Origin: Alphaproteobacteria bacterium
Lineage (GTDB): Bacteria; Pseudomonadota; Alphaproteobacteria; Micavibrionales; Micavibrionaceae
Assembly: GCA_009929775.1 (NCBI GenBank)
Contig: RZZS01000005.1
Location: 1 to 64,000, forward strand
DNA: 64,000 nt
Reading direction: 5' to 3'
Shown in pieces: positions 20,278 through 30,496 of the stretch. The position numbers and the translations under genes are program-made. The notes under the pieces were generated by a model. That model was not told the origin of the DNA. It was given only the letters and a program-made list of their open reading frames with translations, and made no database searches. Numbering within the stretch: position 1 is the first letter of the stretch; each line of letters begins with the position of its first letter.

Positions 20278-20904
20278 ATGTCCCACGTGGAAACGACTAT
20301 CGAGACGAGAGAACCTCTCCACGCCCTGGCATCAAGGCTATTCGCCCACATTTCACCATGGAGGGAGGCCAGGGAGCCGCTTAAGCAGGCATGGACCGCC
20401 ATTTTCGACTCCACACGCGCAGCCGTCGATTTTCTGAACGATCCCGGCTCGAACGCGGCGCATGACGATTTCACGACGTCGCGACATCAAGCTCGAAGGC
20501 AACTCTCGTGCCTCGCCACAGATCCGTCAGTCAAAGCGGACGCGGTCCATCATCAAAGTGTCCGTACTGCTGCGACGCTTTTTGATGAATTCAACGGCCA
20601 CCCGGACTTGAAGGAGGCTCAAGCCGTTTACAGACCCACCCAGAAATACAACAGAATCGCGCCCCCGCAGGAAACAGATATCATCCTGTCCGCTTTTAAC
20701 GATGGTCGTCGCGAAACGGCGTTCAATTTGATCTCACGGCTACCCTCTTTCGATGAGGAAACCCGCAAACGCCACGCGGACCTGATCGTAGAGGCTCACC
20801 GCGCACGCGAACCCTGGGCACTGCAATTTTCGAAAGTCCTGAAAGAATACAACGCTCACAAACAGCGGCCCGCCGCTCCCGCTCCGGAGCTTCTCGCGGC
20901 CTGA
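20278..20904 (+). CDS. Hypothetical protein
   Basis: 208 aa; strong SD (AGGAGG) upstream of ATG; no family recognised. Confidence 0.6.
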   Translation: MSHVETTIETREPLHALASRLFAHISPWREAREPLKQAWTAIFDSTRAAVDFLNDPGSNAAHDDFTTSRHQARRQLSCLATDPSVKADAVHHQSVRTAATLFDEFNGHPDLKEAQAVYRPTQKYNRIAPPQETDIILSAFNDGRRETAFNLISRLPSFDEETRKRHADLIVEAHRAREPWALQFSKVLKEYNAHKQRPAAPAPELLAA

Positions 20905-21007
20905 TGCGAGAAGCAGAAGCGGCAGCCATGCCGGTCGCCGCATTGCCTGTTTATTTGTCGACGAGCATGGTTTAGAAAAAGGAGTACCGCAATCAACGGA
21001 CCAAACC

Positions 21008-22402
21008 ATGAGCGAGACACGAATTGAATCCGATTCTCTGGGGAACGTCGACGTTCCGGCTGAGAGCTACTGGGGCGCGCAGACGCAACGCTCGCTTCAG
21101 AATTTTCCGATCGGCGACGAGAAAATGCCTCGCGCCCTCACTCGGGCCCTCGGCGTACAGAAGAAAGCCGCCGCCCAGGCGAATATCGAACTGGGAGCAC
21201 TCGACCGAAAGCCCGGCAGCGCCATCATCGCGGCCGCGGACGAAATTCTCGACGGTACCCTCGCCGACGAGTTCCCCCTCGTCATCTGGCAGACAGGCTC
21301 CGGCACACAGACCAATATGAACGCGAACGAAGTCATTGCGGGCCGCGCCAACGAAATCCTGACCGGCACACGCGGCGGAAAAAGCCCTGTGCATCCGAAC
21401 GATCACGTCAATATGGGACAGTCCTCGAACGATACCTTCCCGACCGTCATGCATATTTCGGCGGTGGAAGAGATTCATCACGAGCTTGTCCCGGCGCTGG
21501 AAGGCCTGCATAACGCCCTCGCCGCGAAGGCAAGCGATTTCGCCGACATTGTCAAAATCGGCAGGACCCATTTGCAGGACGCGACACCCCTGACACTGGG
21601 GCAGGAATTTTCCGGCTATGCGCAGCAGGTCGCCTTCGGCATCGACCGGGTCAAGGGATGCCTGCCGCGCCTGTGCATGCTGGCGCAGGGCGGGACCGCC
21701 GTCGGCACGGGGATCAATGCGAAGGCTGGGTTCGCCGAACTTTTCGCCGGGCGGGTCGCGGACATCACCGGCCTGCCCTTCTTCACCGCGCCGAACAAAT
21801 TTGAGGCACTCGCGGCGCACGACGCGCTTGTCGAACTCTCGGGCACGCTCAACGTCCTTGCGGTGTCCCTGATGAAGATCGCGAGCGACATCCGCCTTCT
21901 CGGCTCGGGGCCGCGCTGCGGCATCGGAGAAATCAACCTGCCCGCCAACGAACCGGGGTCCTCGATCATGCCGGGCAAGGTTAACCCGACGCAATGCGAG
22001 GCGCTCACCATGGTTTGCGCGCAAGTGATGGGCAATCATACGACCGTCACCGTCGCCGGCAGTCAGGGCCATTTCGAACTGAACGTCTTCAAGCCGGTGA
22101 TCATCTATAACGTACTACAGTCTCTCCGGCTTTTGTCAGACGCCTGCGCAAGCTTCACCGAACGGTGCGTCACCGGCATCGAACCGAACCGCGAGCGAAT
22201 CGAAAAACTGCTCCATGAAAGCCTGATGCTCGTCACGGCGCTCAACCCGCATATCGGGTATGACAACGCCGCGAAAATCGCCAAAAAGGCCCACGCTGAT
22301 GGCACGACCCTGAAAGAGGCGGGGCTCGCGCTCGGGCTGTTGACGGAAACGCAATTCGACGCGTGGATCCGGCCGGAAGAGATGACCGGGCTCAAACAAT
22401 GA
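21008..22402 (+). CDS. fumC: Class II fumarate hydratase
   Basis: [50 protein letters not shown]. Confidence 0.97.
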   Translation: MSETRIESDSLGNVDVPAESYWGAQTQRSLQNFPIGDEKMPRALTRALGVQKKAAAQANIELGALDRKPGSAIIAAADEILDGTLADEFPLVIWQTGSGTQTNMNANEVIAGRANEILTGTRGGKSPVHPNDHVNMGQSSNDTFPTVMHISAVEEIHHELVPALEGLHNALAAKASDFADIVKIGRTHLQDATPLTLGQEFSGYAQQVAFGIDRVKGCLPRLCMLAQGGTAVGTGINAKAGFAELFAGRVADITGLPFFTAPNKFEALAAHDALVELSGTLNVLAVSLMKIASDIRLLGSGPRCGIGEINLPANEPGSSIMPGKVNPTQCEALTMVCAQVMGNHTTVTVAGSQGHFELNVFKPVIIYNVLQSLRLLSDACASFTERCVTGIEPNRERIEKLLHESLMLVTALNPHIGYDNAAKIAKKAHADGTTLKEAGLALGLLTETQFDAWIRPEEMTGLKQ

Positions 22403-22806
22403 CCGGCGAAACAAATCTGGACCGACTCCTCAAAGACATGACGCCTGCGATGGACGACGATACTTACGTCTTTTGCACCGATGTCGAGCGGGAACTGATT
22501 GCGGCAAACATCCCCCCCCTGAGCCGCTTTGAAGAAGAGGAAGGACCGGCCTTCATTATCACGAAACCGGAAGCCGAGCGTGCCGGTATTCCCTTTACAT
22601 ACCCCTGCCGAAAAATCACCCTGCACATTCACTCGAGCCTCGAAGCCGTCGGTTTCCTCGCCCGCATCACAGACGCACTGGCAAAACGCGGCATAAGCGT
22701 CAATCCGTTTTCGGCGTATTACCACGATCATCTGTTTGTACCGACAGAGAAAGCCGCCGAATGCATGGACGTTCTCCATGCCTTGAGCAGCGGCGAATCC
22801 TCATGA
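22399..22806 (+). CDS. ACT domain-containing protein
   Basis: [48 protein letters not shown] overlap with fumC stop. Confidence 0.8.
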   Translation: MTGETNLDRLLKDMTPAMDDDTYVFCTDVERELIAANIPPLSRFEEEEGPAFIITKPEAERAGIPFTYPCRKITLHIHSSLEAVGFLARITDALAKRGISVNPFSAYYHDHLFVPTEKAAECMDVLHALSSGESS

Positions 22807-23009
22807 AAAAACGCTCCATCACCATAGCGGGGCATGCGACAAGCGTTTCACTGGAGCAGCCTTTCTGGGACGCGATACAGGAAATCGCAAAAGCGCGCGG
22901 CCTGCCCGTCAGCCGCCTTGTCGAAGAAATCGACGAAACGCGCGAGGGGAACCTTTCAAGCGCGCTCCGGATTTACGTCCTGGAATGGTACCGCTCTGGG
23001 ACGGAGTAA
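22803..23009 (+). CDS. Ribbon-helix-helix domain-containing protein
   Basis: [43 protein letters not shown]...LRIYVLEWY; ATGA overlap with preceding gene. Confidence 0.82.
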   Translation: MKKRSITIAGHATSVSLEQPFWDAIQEIAKARGLPVSRLVEEIDETREGNLSSALRIYVLEWYRSGTE

Positions 23010-23033
23010 AAAGCCCCCTTTTTACTCCGTCCC
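22998..23033. terminator. Perfect 16-bp hairpin between convergent genes, probable bidirectional terminator
   Basis: GGGACGGAGTAAAAAG / CTTTTTACTCCGTCCC around a short C-rich loop. Confidence 0.75.
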
Positions 23034-23040
23034 CGTTCTC

Positions 23041-26000
23041 CTACCGCGCCAGCTCGTTCAGGATCCCCTGAAACAACTGGACCTCCGGCGGCACGTCCGG
23101 TTGCTGTTGCTGCTGCGTCCCTGATTCCTGCCCGTTATCGTTTGCAGGAGGCTGTTGCGGCGGGGCCGTTCTGCCGCCAGCTCCGCCCAGCGCCTTGCCA
23201 AGAGCCTCGCCGAACTCGCCGCCGAGTTCTTTTCCAACCTTTTCGCCAATCAGTTCCTGCGCCTTGCGGCTGAGCTTGCGTTGCAGGTAATCCTCCAGCA
23301 GACCTTTGCCGAACGTATTACCGGGATTGTCGAGCGGCCCCTCGATCGTCACCTGGAAAGGCGGCACGTCCGGCGGCACGTCGCCCTGCGCCTTGAACGA
23401 TATTTCGTTGTTCAGCAGGATCGTCCAGCGGGGAAGGTTGACATTGCCCTTCGAATGAACCACGACCTCCGGCCCGTCGAGAACCAGCGGGTCGATATTG
23501 ACCACGCCCTGCCGCACCGTGAACGTTCCGTCGACGGCATTGAACTGTGTCTGTCCTCCGCGCGTCGCGCCCTTCCACAGACCGGTGACGGTATCACCCG
23601 GTTTGGTCTCATCCGAAAGAGCCCTTGCGAACCGCGGAAGATCGACGCCCTTGAGAACGAACTCGCCCGTATGCACCATGCCCCCGCCCGACAGATCGAC
23701 GATCATCGCCGCCGGGCTGATGCCGCTTGCCTTGAGTTCCGCTTTCACATCCGCGGCCCCTTGCGAACTGATGACCCCGGCGCCTGTCAGGGCGTGCGCA
23801 AGCGACTCGACCGCTACCTGCGTCAGGTCCAGCGTCGATGCAAAGGAGACGGGTTCGCGCGGGTCCTTCGTCGACTTCACCTGAACGCTGCCCTTGACAC
23901 CGCCGCCGAACAGGCCGGACTCGAGATCCGGAACGGTCAGGACACCATTGGCGAGTTTGATCGACCCGCGCGGCGCGACGAAGGACCAGCGATCGTAACT
24001 CACGGCTTTCGCTTCAAGCTTGAGATCGAGATCGACGGCATGCATCCAGTCGGTGTTGATCGCGTTGCGCGACCAGCGCACGTCCGCCCCGCCATCGGCC
24101 GCCGGAACCGTGTTTCTCGAACGCTCCCCGACAAAGCTGCCCAGCGGAACGGTGCCGAAGCGCAGGTTCCCGGCGATAACGGGACGCAGCGCCGCCGTAT
24201 TCATCGCAATATCGCCGACGACCGGCATCGGACCGATATTCGCTTTCATTTCGCTGAGCGTATACAGCTTGTCCGAACGCTCGATCTTCGCGTAGAAATC
24301 GAGCGGCTTTTCCAGACCCGGACCGCCCTTGAAACGGGCGTTGAAAATCCGCACGGCCTCGACAAAGTTCGGATTGTTGACGGAGGCGGTCAGATTATTG
24401 ATCTTCGGCGCGGTCAGAACATCCGTCAACTGACCGGCTGCATCGACTTCCCCTTTGAGGGCCTTGACATTCGCCTTGAAACCAAGCGCCTGATCGTTCC
24501 CGACGACATCCGCCTGAAACGCGAGCGCACCGAACGGACGCGGCAGCGCACTGGCGTCGATCGCGAGCGCGGCAAGAACGGCCTCAAGATCACGCGCCTG
24601 TCCCGCCACCGTCAGATCGATGTCCTGCAGCGTTTGCGTGTTGCCGATAACGCCGCTCGCATTGAACCGTCCGCCAAAGAAATCACCGATCGCTGCGGTT
24701 TCAAGCGCAAGATCGCTCCCCGCGAGACGGCCCTTCAGACGCACGTCGCCAATGGGCATATTCTTGTACAGAACCTTTTGCGCACCCGCGTCAAGCGTGA
24801 GATCGAACGGCAAAGACAGCTTTTTTACCATGCCGCTGACATCGACCTTCGAGGGCGCCGCCGTAGCCGCAGGACGACCGTTTTGCCCCAGCCGGTTCAC
24901 GATCTTGTCGACATCGAGTATATCCGCGACCGCCTGAGCCGTAACACTGTCCCGTTTCCCGGAAGCGCCCGGCACGAAACTCCCGGCCAGCCCGAATGTC
25001 GTCTGGTCGAGCTTCACAACCGTGTCGGAAAGAACGATGCGCGACGGCTCGACCTTCGCGTTGATATCCGCATCGACGGCGTCAAACAAACGCAGGGCGG
25101 CCATTTGGGAGAGTTCCGCGGGCAAAAACGGTGTAAGAAGATTGGCGACGTTCCCCGAGATCAGACGGGCGTCGATCGCGAGCGACGGATCCGACAGAAC
25201 GACTCCGCCGCCCTCGACATCGGAGCGGGATTCGAACACCAGCTTTGCCGTCCCGTCGACCGATGCGTTTCCCGGCCCTTCCGACGCGTCGATCCCGAGA
25301 CGGAACGCGCTTCCGTCCTTCTCTCCTTCAAGCTGCACGTTTCGGAAGGTCTTGCCGATCCACGTGACTTCCGGCGCCGAAATCTTCACGGTCGCATCGA
25401 ACGGAACGGGCAGCGCAACAGAGGCCGGAAGAAAGGCCCTTGGCGCTCCCTTCTTTGACGGCTTGTCTCCGGAAGTGCTTTTCGGCAGCGGAGCCGGGAA
25501 CCACGAATCAAGATTGAGAGCCCGCTCGGATCCCAGAACGACGACCAGTGCATAGGGCGGCTTTGCAAGCCCCGACACGTCGACCGAACCATTCAGGATT
25601 GTTTCACCGGCCGCAATGCGCGCAGTCTTCAACGCGACCTTCTCGCGACTGGCGGTCAGCATTCCCTTGATTGACGCGCCTTGCTGCAACGCCGACCTTG
25701 CAAGCGGAAGCGACGGAGCCAGAACGGAGAGCTTCCGGGCCGTGAGAGAGACATCTCCCTGAATCTCCGGCGAATCTCCGAGAGCCACAATCCCCCGATA
25801 CGCCAGACCGAGTTCACGCGCCGGAAGAGCTGCATCGAGCTGGACCGGGATCGATTCCAGATTGTCGAGCCGCCCGACCGCACCGTCGAACTCAAGCGCA
25901 TGGTCGTCGTAAACAAGCGAACCTTTTGCCTTGTACGGCCCGAGCAGGTCGTCCGCCTTAAGCGCAAGATCGACTTCCGAGACACGATGCGCGCTGCCCG

Positions 26001-26511
26001 CCGCCACATCTTCATACGTAAAGGAGCCATCCTCGATCCGTACACTTTCGAGAGACACGGATTTGAGGAACCCGTCGTCCGCGGCGTCTCCCGCACCGTT
26101 TTCGGCGCGGCCGGCCATTATTGCCTCGATTTCGGACGACATCCAGTTCGGCCGCCCCTTGTCATCGATACGAATATGGACGCGCGGTTCGATGAGAGTG
26201 ACGCGCTCAACGATGACTTCGCCCTGCATAAGCTTGCGAACCGACACGTTTACGTCGGCGCGAGCGAGATGGAGAAGCGGCTCTTTGCTTTCCGCAGGAA
26301 CGAGCGTTACGTCCTCGACGTAAAGACGCGGCGCGGGCAGGAGAGCAAGGCTGATCTTGCCGCCAATCGTCAAACTGTGGCCTGTGGCCGCCTCGACCTG
26401 GGTTTCAATCTGCTGGCGGTATTTGCTCCAGTCAACAAAACCCGGCGCGACCAGGACACCGGCAAGGACGACGAGCACAAGTACAAGAAGAAGGATCGCA
26501 ATACGTTTCAA
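23041..26511 (-). CDS. AsmA family protein
   Basis: N-terminal TM then VAPGFVDWSKYRQQIETQVEAATGHSLTIGGKISLALLPAPRLYVEDVTL; C-terminal AsmA_2-like VDGTFTVRQGVVNIDPLVLDGP; 1156 aa. Confidence 0.9.
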   Translation of the reverse strand: MKRIAILLLVLVLVVLAGVLVAPGFVDWSKYRQQIETQVEAATGHSLTIGGKISLALLPAPRLYVEDVTLVPAESKEPLLHLARADVNVSVRKLMQGEVIVERVTLIEPRVHIRIDDKGRPNWMSSEIEAIMAGRAENGAGDAADDGFLKSVSLESVRIEDGSFTYEDVAAGSAHRVSEVDLALKADDLLGPYKAKGSLVYDDHALEFDGAVGRLDNLESIPVQLDAALPARELGLAYRGIVALGDSPEIQGDVSLTARKLSVLAPSLPLARSALQQGASIKGMLTASREKVALKTARIAAGETILNGSVDVSGLAKPPYALVVVLGSERALNLDSWFPAPLPKSTSGDKPSKKGAPRAFLPASVALPVPFDATVKISAPEVTWIGKTFRNVQLEGEKDGSAFRLGIDASEGPGNASVDGTAKLVFESRSDVEGGGVVLSDPSLAIDARLISGNVANLLTPFLPAELSQMAALRLFDAVDADINAKVEPSRIVLSDTVVKLDQTTFGLAGSFVPGASGKRDSVTAQAVADILDVDKIVNRLGQNGRPAATAAPSKVDVSGMVKKLSLPFDLTLDAGAQKVLYKNMPIGDVRLKGRLAGSDLALETAAIGDFFGGRFNASGVIGNTQTLQDIDLTVAGQARDLEAVLAALAIDASALPRPFGALAFQADVVGNDQALGFKANVKALKGEVDAAGQLTDVLTAPKINNLTASVNNPNFVEAVRIFNARFKGGPGLEKPLDFYAKIERSDKLYTLSEMKANIGPMPVVGDIAMNTAALRPVIAGNLRFGTVPLGSFVGERSRNTVPAADGGADVRWSRNAINTDWMHAVDLDLKLEAKAVSYDRWSFVAPRGSIKLANGVLTVPDLESGLFGGGVKGSVQVKSTKDPREPVSFASTLDLTQVAVESLAHALTGAGVISSQGAADVKAELKASGISPAAMIVDLSGGGMVHTGEFVLKGVDLPRFARALSDETKPGDTVTGLWKGATRGGQTQFNAVDGTFTVRQGVVNIDPLVLDGPEVVVHSKGNVNLPRWTILLNNEISFKAQGDVPPDVPPFQVTIEGPLDNPGNTFGKGLLEDYLQRKLSRKAQELIGEKVGKELGGEFGEALGKALGGAGGRTAPPQQPPANDNGQESGTQQQQQPDVPPEVQLFQGILNELAR

Positions 26512-26593
26512 GGCCTTACTCTTTCAGGTCAGTCAAATGGTTGGACTAATATATCGCTCATTGGGCGCGCGAACAGGGCCGCGGCCGCAGGGC

Positions 26594-27244
26594 CTAGCCT
26601 TCATCCCGGAAACGCTCGCCGAACTGACGCACCGCCGTCAGAAATTCCTGCAGCTTTGGCTGAACCGCGTTTTCGAATGTCCGTTTCTGGTGACGCGGCA
26701 ATGCCTGCAAGACATTCTGATAAACCGAACCGGTTGTTTCGACCAGCTCTTCGACGGTTTTTTTCCTGTTTATTATCGTATTGTTTGTGTCGATAATACG
26801 GCGTGCGAGCATCTCGACGATGGCACGAACGGTCGGGTCGCTTTTTACGAGTTTCTGACGAAACGTTTCGCGCGTGATCACGACGAGGTTACAATCCCCG
26901 ATCGCCTGGACGTTGGCCGTCCGCGGCGCGTCGAACACCAGCGCCATCTCCCCGAAAATCTGACCTGCACCAAGCTTCGCCAGATCCACTTCGCGGCCCT
27001 GTTCGTCGGACGTGAACACCCGCACCGAGCCGGACTGGATGAGATAAGCCGCCGTTCCGTCGTCGCCCTGACGTATAATCGTCGAACCTCTCGAGATAAA
27101 ACGCCGCTCAAGAATTACGTTGTCTTTTCCGCGCATTAAGACCTTCCCGTCCGCCCCTGTCTGCTGATCAATAGTAACGCCTCGAACGGCGGAAACCAAA
27201 GCGCAATTCGCTCGGTCTTCCCGTAATGAAATAGCGGACATCAC
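26594..27244 (-). CDS. Cyclic nucleotide-binding domain protein, no recognisable HTH
   Basis: GSTIIRQGDDGTAAYLIQSGSVRVF...LGAGQIFGEMALVFDAPRTANVQA; helical C-terminus without winged-helix pattern. Confidence 0.82.
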   Translation of the reverse strand: MMSAISLREDRANCALVSAVRGVTIDQQTGADGKVLMRGKDNVILERRFISRGSTIIRQGDDGTAAYLIQSGSVRVFTSDEQGREVDLAKLGAGQIFGEMALVFDAPRTANVQAIGDCNLVVITRETFRQKLVKSDPTVRAIVEMLARRIIDTNNTIINRKKTVEELVETTGSVYQNVLQALPRHQKRTFENAVQPKLQEFLTAVRQFGERFRDEG

Positions 27245-27278
27245 CGCCGACTATTTCCAGAGATTCTGTTGATAGTGA

Positions 27279-30200
27279 CTACAGCCCTTCGCGGAAAGCT
27301 GACATGGATCCGGAAACCTGCTCGAGGATGCTGTCCCGCACGTCCATCGCAACATCCATCTGCTCGGTTCCAGTTTCGTGGGCAATGATCGTAAACAGGT
27401 TGCCGTTCGCAAAAAAGACGATCGAAGCGGACGAGTCGACGTCGTCCCCGACACAAGCGATCTCGTAAGCAGAAATCGTCATACCGCCATCCGTCTGGCG
27501 CTGCGCGGGAATTGCAGCGAAATCGCCGGGGCAGCGAGACTTGGCCTGATCGAGATAACGAGCGACATAGCTGTCATGTTGCCCCGCATTGTCCATAACG
27601 TGCTGCTCCGCCGTTCCGTAGACCTCGCCTGTGTCCCATCTGAATGCGAGGAAGCCGGGTCCCGACACCGAATCAAGCGTCTCGAGCGAACCGGAAACCG
27701 GCCTGACGCCCGCCGAACGCAATAATCCGCCCATCTCATCGAGCGACATGAACGGAACACCTCCGCCCGAAACCACTGACGCCGTCTCCCGAACGACCGT
27801 CTCCGGAAGGGGAGAGGCAGATACCGGCTTGAGAGGCGCAGACTTGACCACCGCACGCGTATCGACCTCGACATCCCCCGCCCCCGTTGCAATCGCGTTC
27901 AGGGCGGAGGCGATATCCTCGTCCGGCATGGAAGACGCGAGCGGAAGCGGCAAGGAGACTGGATCGGGAGTGGAAACCGGCGCGGGAACAGGCGCGCGAG
28001 CCTGGACCTCCGCCAGACGGGACTGACCTTCGCTCACTTTTTTCTCAAGCTGGGCCACGCGCTGGGAACAAGTCTGATGCCCGGATTGAGCCATCTCCAG
28101 ATCGCTTTGCAGCGATTTCAAACGTTCGATCTGCGCCTGATCAGTCACGATCGGGTCAAACAGCTTGGCCTCAAGCTCAAAAATTTCCGCCGAGCACTGG
28201 CTGCGCTCCTTGTCGAGAAGCGCGCCCAGACGTCTAATCTCGGATTCGGCTTCGCTAAACCGGCGAGTTGCAATTTCAAGATTCCAGTTGTCCGACGCGA
28301 TCGCCTGCCCCGGATCAGTGACGCCGCGGGTAGCGGCTTCAAGCTCCTGATTAAGGCGCTTGTTCGAACGCTCGGCTGCCGCCAGCTTGGCCTCAAGGGT
28401 CTCAAGCTCCATCTTCAGAAGCTTGTCCGCGGGTTTGGTGGCTGCGGTCGTCATCTTTTCCTGATACTCGGCGCGAACCCGCTCGAGCGAAGCCTGAAGG
28501 GTCATATTCTCCGCCTGGAGATCGGTGACCTGCCGCTGCAGCCCATCGACTATCGCCTGCTGGCGCTCCAGTTCCTCCCCGGCGCGGGAGTTGTTATTAT
28601 CCCGTGCACTCGCCAGTTCGTTTTGCAATGTTGCGTTCTCCCGGCGCAAACCGTCGATCTCGGCACGAAGTCCGGCAACCATTGCGCCTTGCGTATCCTG
28701 CTCGCTCTTTGCCTCGTCTCTGGCCGCAAGAACAGTCCGAAGTTCGCCCTGCAGACGGCCATTTTCGCTCTCTGCCAGAGCAAGGCGATCTTCAAGCGTC
28801 TGAACCTGCGCCTCAAGCGCGCCAATCCTGACTGCCTGCGCAGGATCCGCCTTCGGGGTATTTCGAGCTGTTTCGAACGATTTGTAGAGGTCGCTATTTT
28901 CCGCCTCCAGTTCCTTCACCCGCATACCGAGACGCGCTACTTCCAGCCCAAGACGGGCCGCCGCGTCCTCATCCTGACTTCGCGCCATACTCAGGCTGCC
29001 GAGTTCGCCTCGCAGGCGGGTGTTCTCGGCCTGCGCCTTTAACAGTTCGCTCTGCACAGATGCCATTTCGGCCTGCAGGGTAGAAAAGTCCTGGCTTTCG
29101 CGCCGCAGCGCTGCGATCTCGCCCTCAAGCGCCATTTTTTGCGACGAAATCACCTTCAACTGCGCCTCAAGCTCGCTTACGAGGCGCTTGCTGCCTTGCT
29201 CCACACCAAGACTGGCTTGCGCCCCGGCAAGGCGGGCTTGCGTATCCTCCAGCTGTTCTTGAAGGCTGGCGTTTTCGCTCTCCAGTTTCTTGATGGCCCC
29301 CTGAAGGCTGGCCATAGCGGCCACCTGTTCCTTGCGACCGCTTTCGACAGCCTGATCGAGCTTCGCCTGCAGATCGCCATTGGCTTTGACGAGTTCGTCC
29401 TTCTCCCGCTGAAGCACGGAAATATCCGCGAGGCCGTCCTGCTGGACCCGGGCAGATTCGATGCCCTTGCGCAAACGGGAATTCTCGCTCTCAAGACCGG
29501 CAATCCTCTCCTCAAGCGTTTCGATGGCCTCTTCCCTGTCCGCCAGCGAAATCTGGGCGTCCTGGCTGACGCTTACGCTCTTGCGCAGCGCCTGGTTCTC
29601 ACGCTCGAGAAGATTGAGCTTCTCCCGCAGTTCGCTCACCACCGAACTGCTGTCCGTTTCCTGCATCCGGTTTTCGTAGTCCCGGCGGGACGCAGCAAGA
29701 GCCGAGGACAAACGCTCGTTTTCGGAGCGCAACCGCCCCAGATCGGCTCGCATAGCTTCAAGTTCACGATTTGAAACGGTCGGAGCCTGCACCTCATAAG
29801 GCGATCCGGGCATGGGAACGAAACTGTCACCCGACGCTTCCGCTGAAGCGCCCCCGGCGGCAGGCTCGACAAGCGAGGCCACGCAAGCGCCAAGCTGCCC
29901 ATCCCCTCCGTCCATATCATCAATGACGAACCGATAAACCTGCCCTGAAATATTGATGTCGAGCAACCCGGAACGACGAACCGCGTCAAAAACGTCCTCG
30001 TCGGCACCAGTGCGAATTACAAAGGCTTTGGATGAAACCGGATTGACGTCATAAGCGCGCGAAACGCCGCCCGCCGAAAGAATGACCGTATAAGACTTTC
30101 CTGAACGAAGCGTATCGCGCTGAAAATCGAGTGCCAGAGACGTCTCGCTATTGCTGTTGCGCGCAAAGGTCAGGATAAGGTTGTTGGAGAAGCGACGTGC

Positions 30201-30374
30201 CATTGTGCAATAATCGCCGCCACCCCCTCTGTTGGCGACCTTTGAAAGCGCCCAGTTGGACTGCGGCGTCATCCTGAGAGCGCCGCTGCTCGCGCCAGCA
30301 TCAGAAAACGAGCCCGTTGAAACCAGAACGCTTCCCCCGAGGAGCGCCGTCATCAGCCAGGATCGCATTTTCAT
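27279..30374 (-). CDS. Large secreted coiled-coil protein, uncharacterised
   Basis: Signal-peptide-like N-terminus, ~120-aa globular domain, ~600-aa heptad-rich coiled coil, C-terminal globular domain; 1031 aa. Confidence 0.75.
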   Translation of the reverse strand: MKMRSWLMTALLGGSVLVSTGSFSDAGASSGALRMTPQSNWALSKVANRGGGGDYCTMARRFSNNLILTFARNSNSETSLALDFQRDTLRSGKSYTVILSAGGVSRAYDVNPVSSKAFVIRTGADEDVFDAVRRSGLLDINISGQVYRFVIDDMDGGDGQLGACVASLVEPAAGGASAEASGDSFVPMPGSPYEVQAPTVSNRELEAMRADLGRLRSENERLSSALAASRRDYENRMQETDSSSVVSELREKLNLLERENQALRKSVSVSQDAQISLADREEAIETLEERIAGLESENSRLRKGIESARVQQDGLADISVLQREKDELVKANGDLQAKLDQAVESGRKEQVAAMASLQGAIKKLESENASLQEQLEDTQARLAGAQASLGVEQGSKRLVSELEAQLKVISSQKMALEGEIAALRRESQDFSTLQAEMASVQSELLKAQAENTRLRGELGSLSMARSQDEDAAARLGLEVARLGMRVKELEAENSDLYKSFETARNTPKADPAQAVRIGALEAQVQTLEDRLALAESENGRLQGELRTVLAARDEAKSEQDTQGAMVAGLRAEIDGLRRENATLQNELASARDNNNSRAGEELERQQAIVDGLQRQVTDLQAENMTLQASLERVRAEYQEKMTTAATKPADKLLKMELETLEAKLAAAERSNKRLNQELEAATRGVTDPGQAIASDNWNLEIATRRFSEAESEIRRLGALLDKERSQCSAEIFELEAKLFDPIVTDQAQIERLKSLQSDLEMAQSGHQTCSQRVAQLEKKVSEGQSRLAEVQARAPVPAPVSTPDPVSLPLPLASSMPDEDIASALNAIATGAGDVEVDTRAVVKSAPLKPVSASPLPETVVRETASVVSGGGVPFMSLDEMGGLLRSAGVRPVSGSLETLDSVSGPGFLAFRWDTGEVYGTAEQHVMDNAGQHDSYVARYLDQAKSRCPGDFAAIPAQRQTDGGMTISAYEIACVGDDVDSSASIVFFANGNLFTIIAHETGTEQMDVAMDVRDSILEQVSGSMSAFREGL

Positions 30375-30496
30375 GTCAAAAACTCCGGATGTCCTGAAAA
30401 ACCTTTAAGAATCGTTGGGATCTACATTACAGCCTGTAGCCACGGAATGCAAAGAGCCGATTTTACAAAACAGGCCCTCATACACAGCGACAGCCG

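Noticed and set aside
23155-25458. 767-aa plus-strand ORF opposite the AsmA gene
   Set aside because: Arg-rich antisense reading frame, no recognisable domain
26763-26805. TATTATCG...CGATAATA inverted repeat
   Set aside because: Lies inside the CNB protein coding sequence encoding a plausible helix; no evidence of regulatory role
28077-29042. 321-aa plus-strand ORF opposite the coiled-coil gene
   Set aside because: Arises from the reverse complement of a heptad-repetitive coding region
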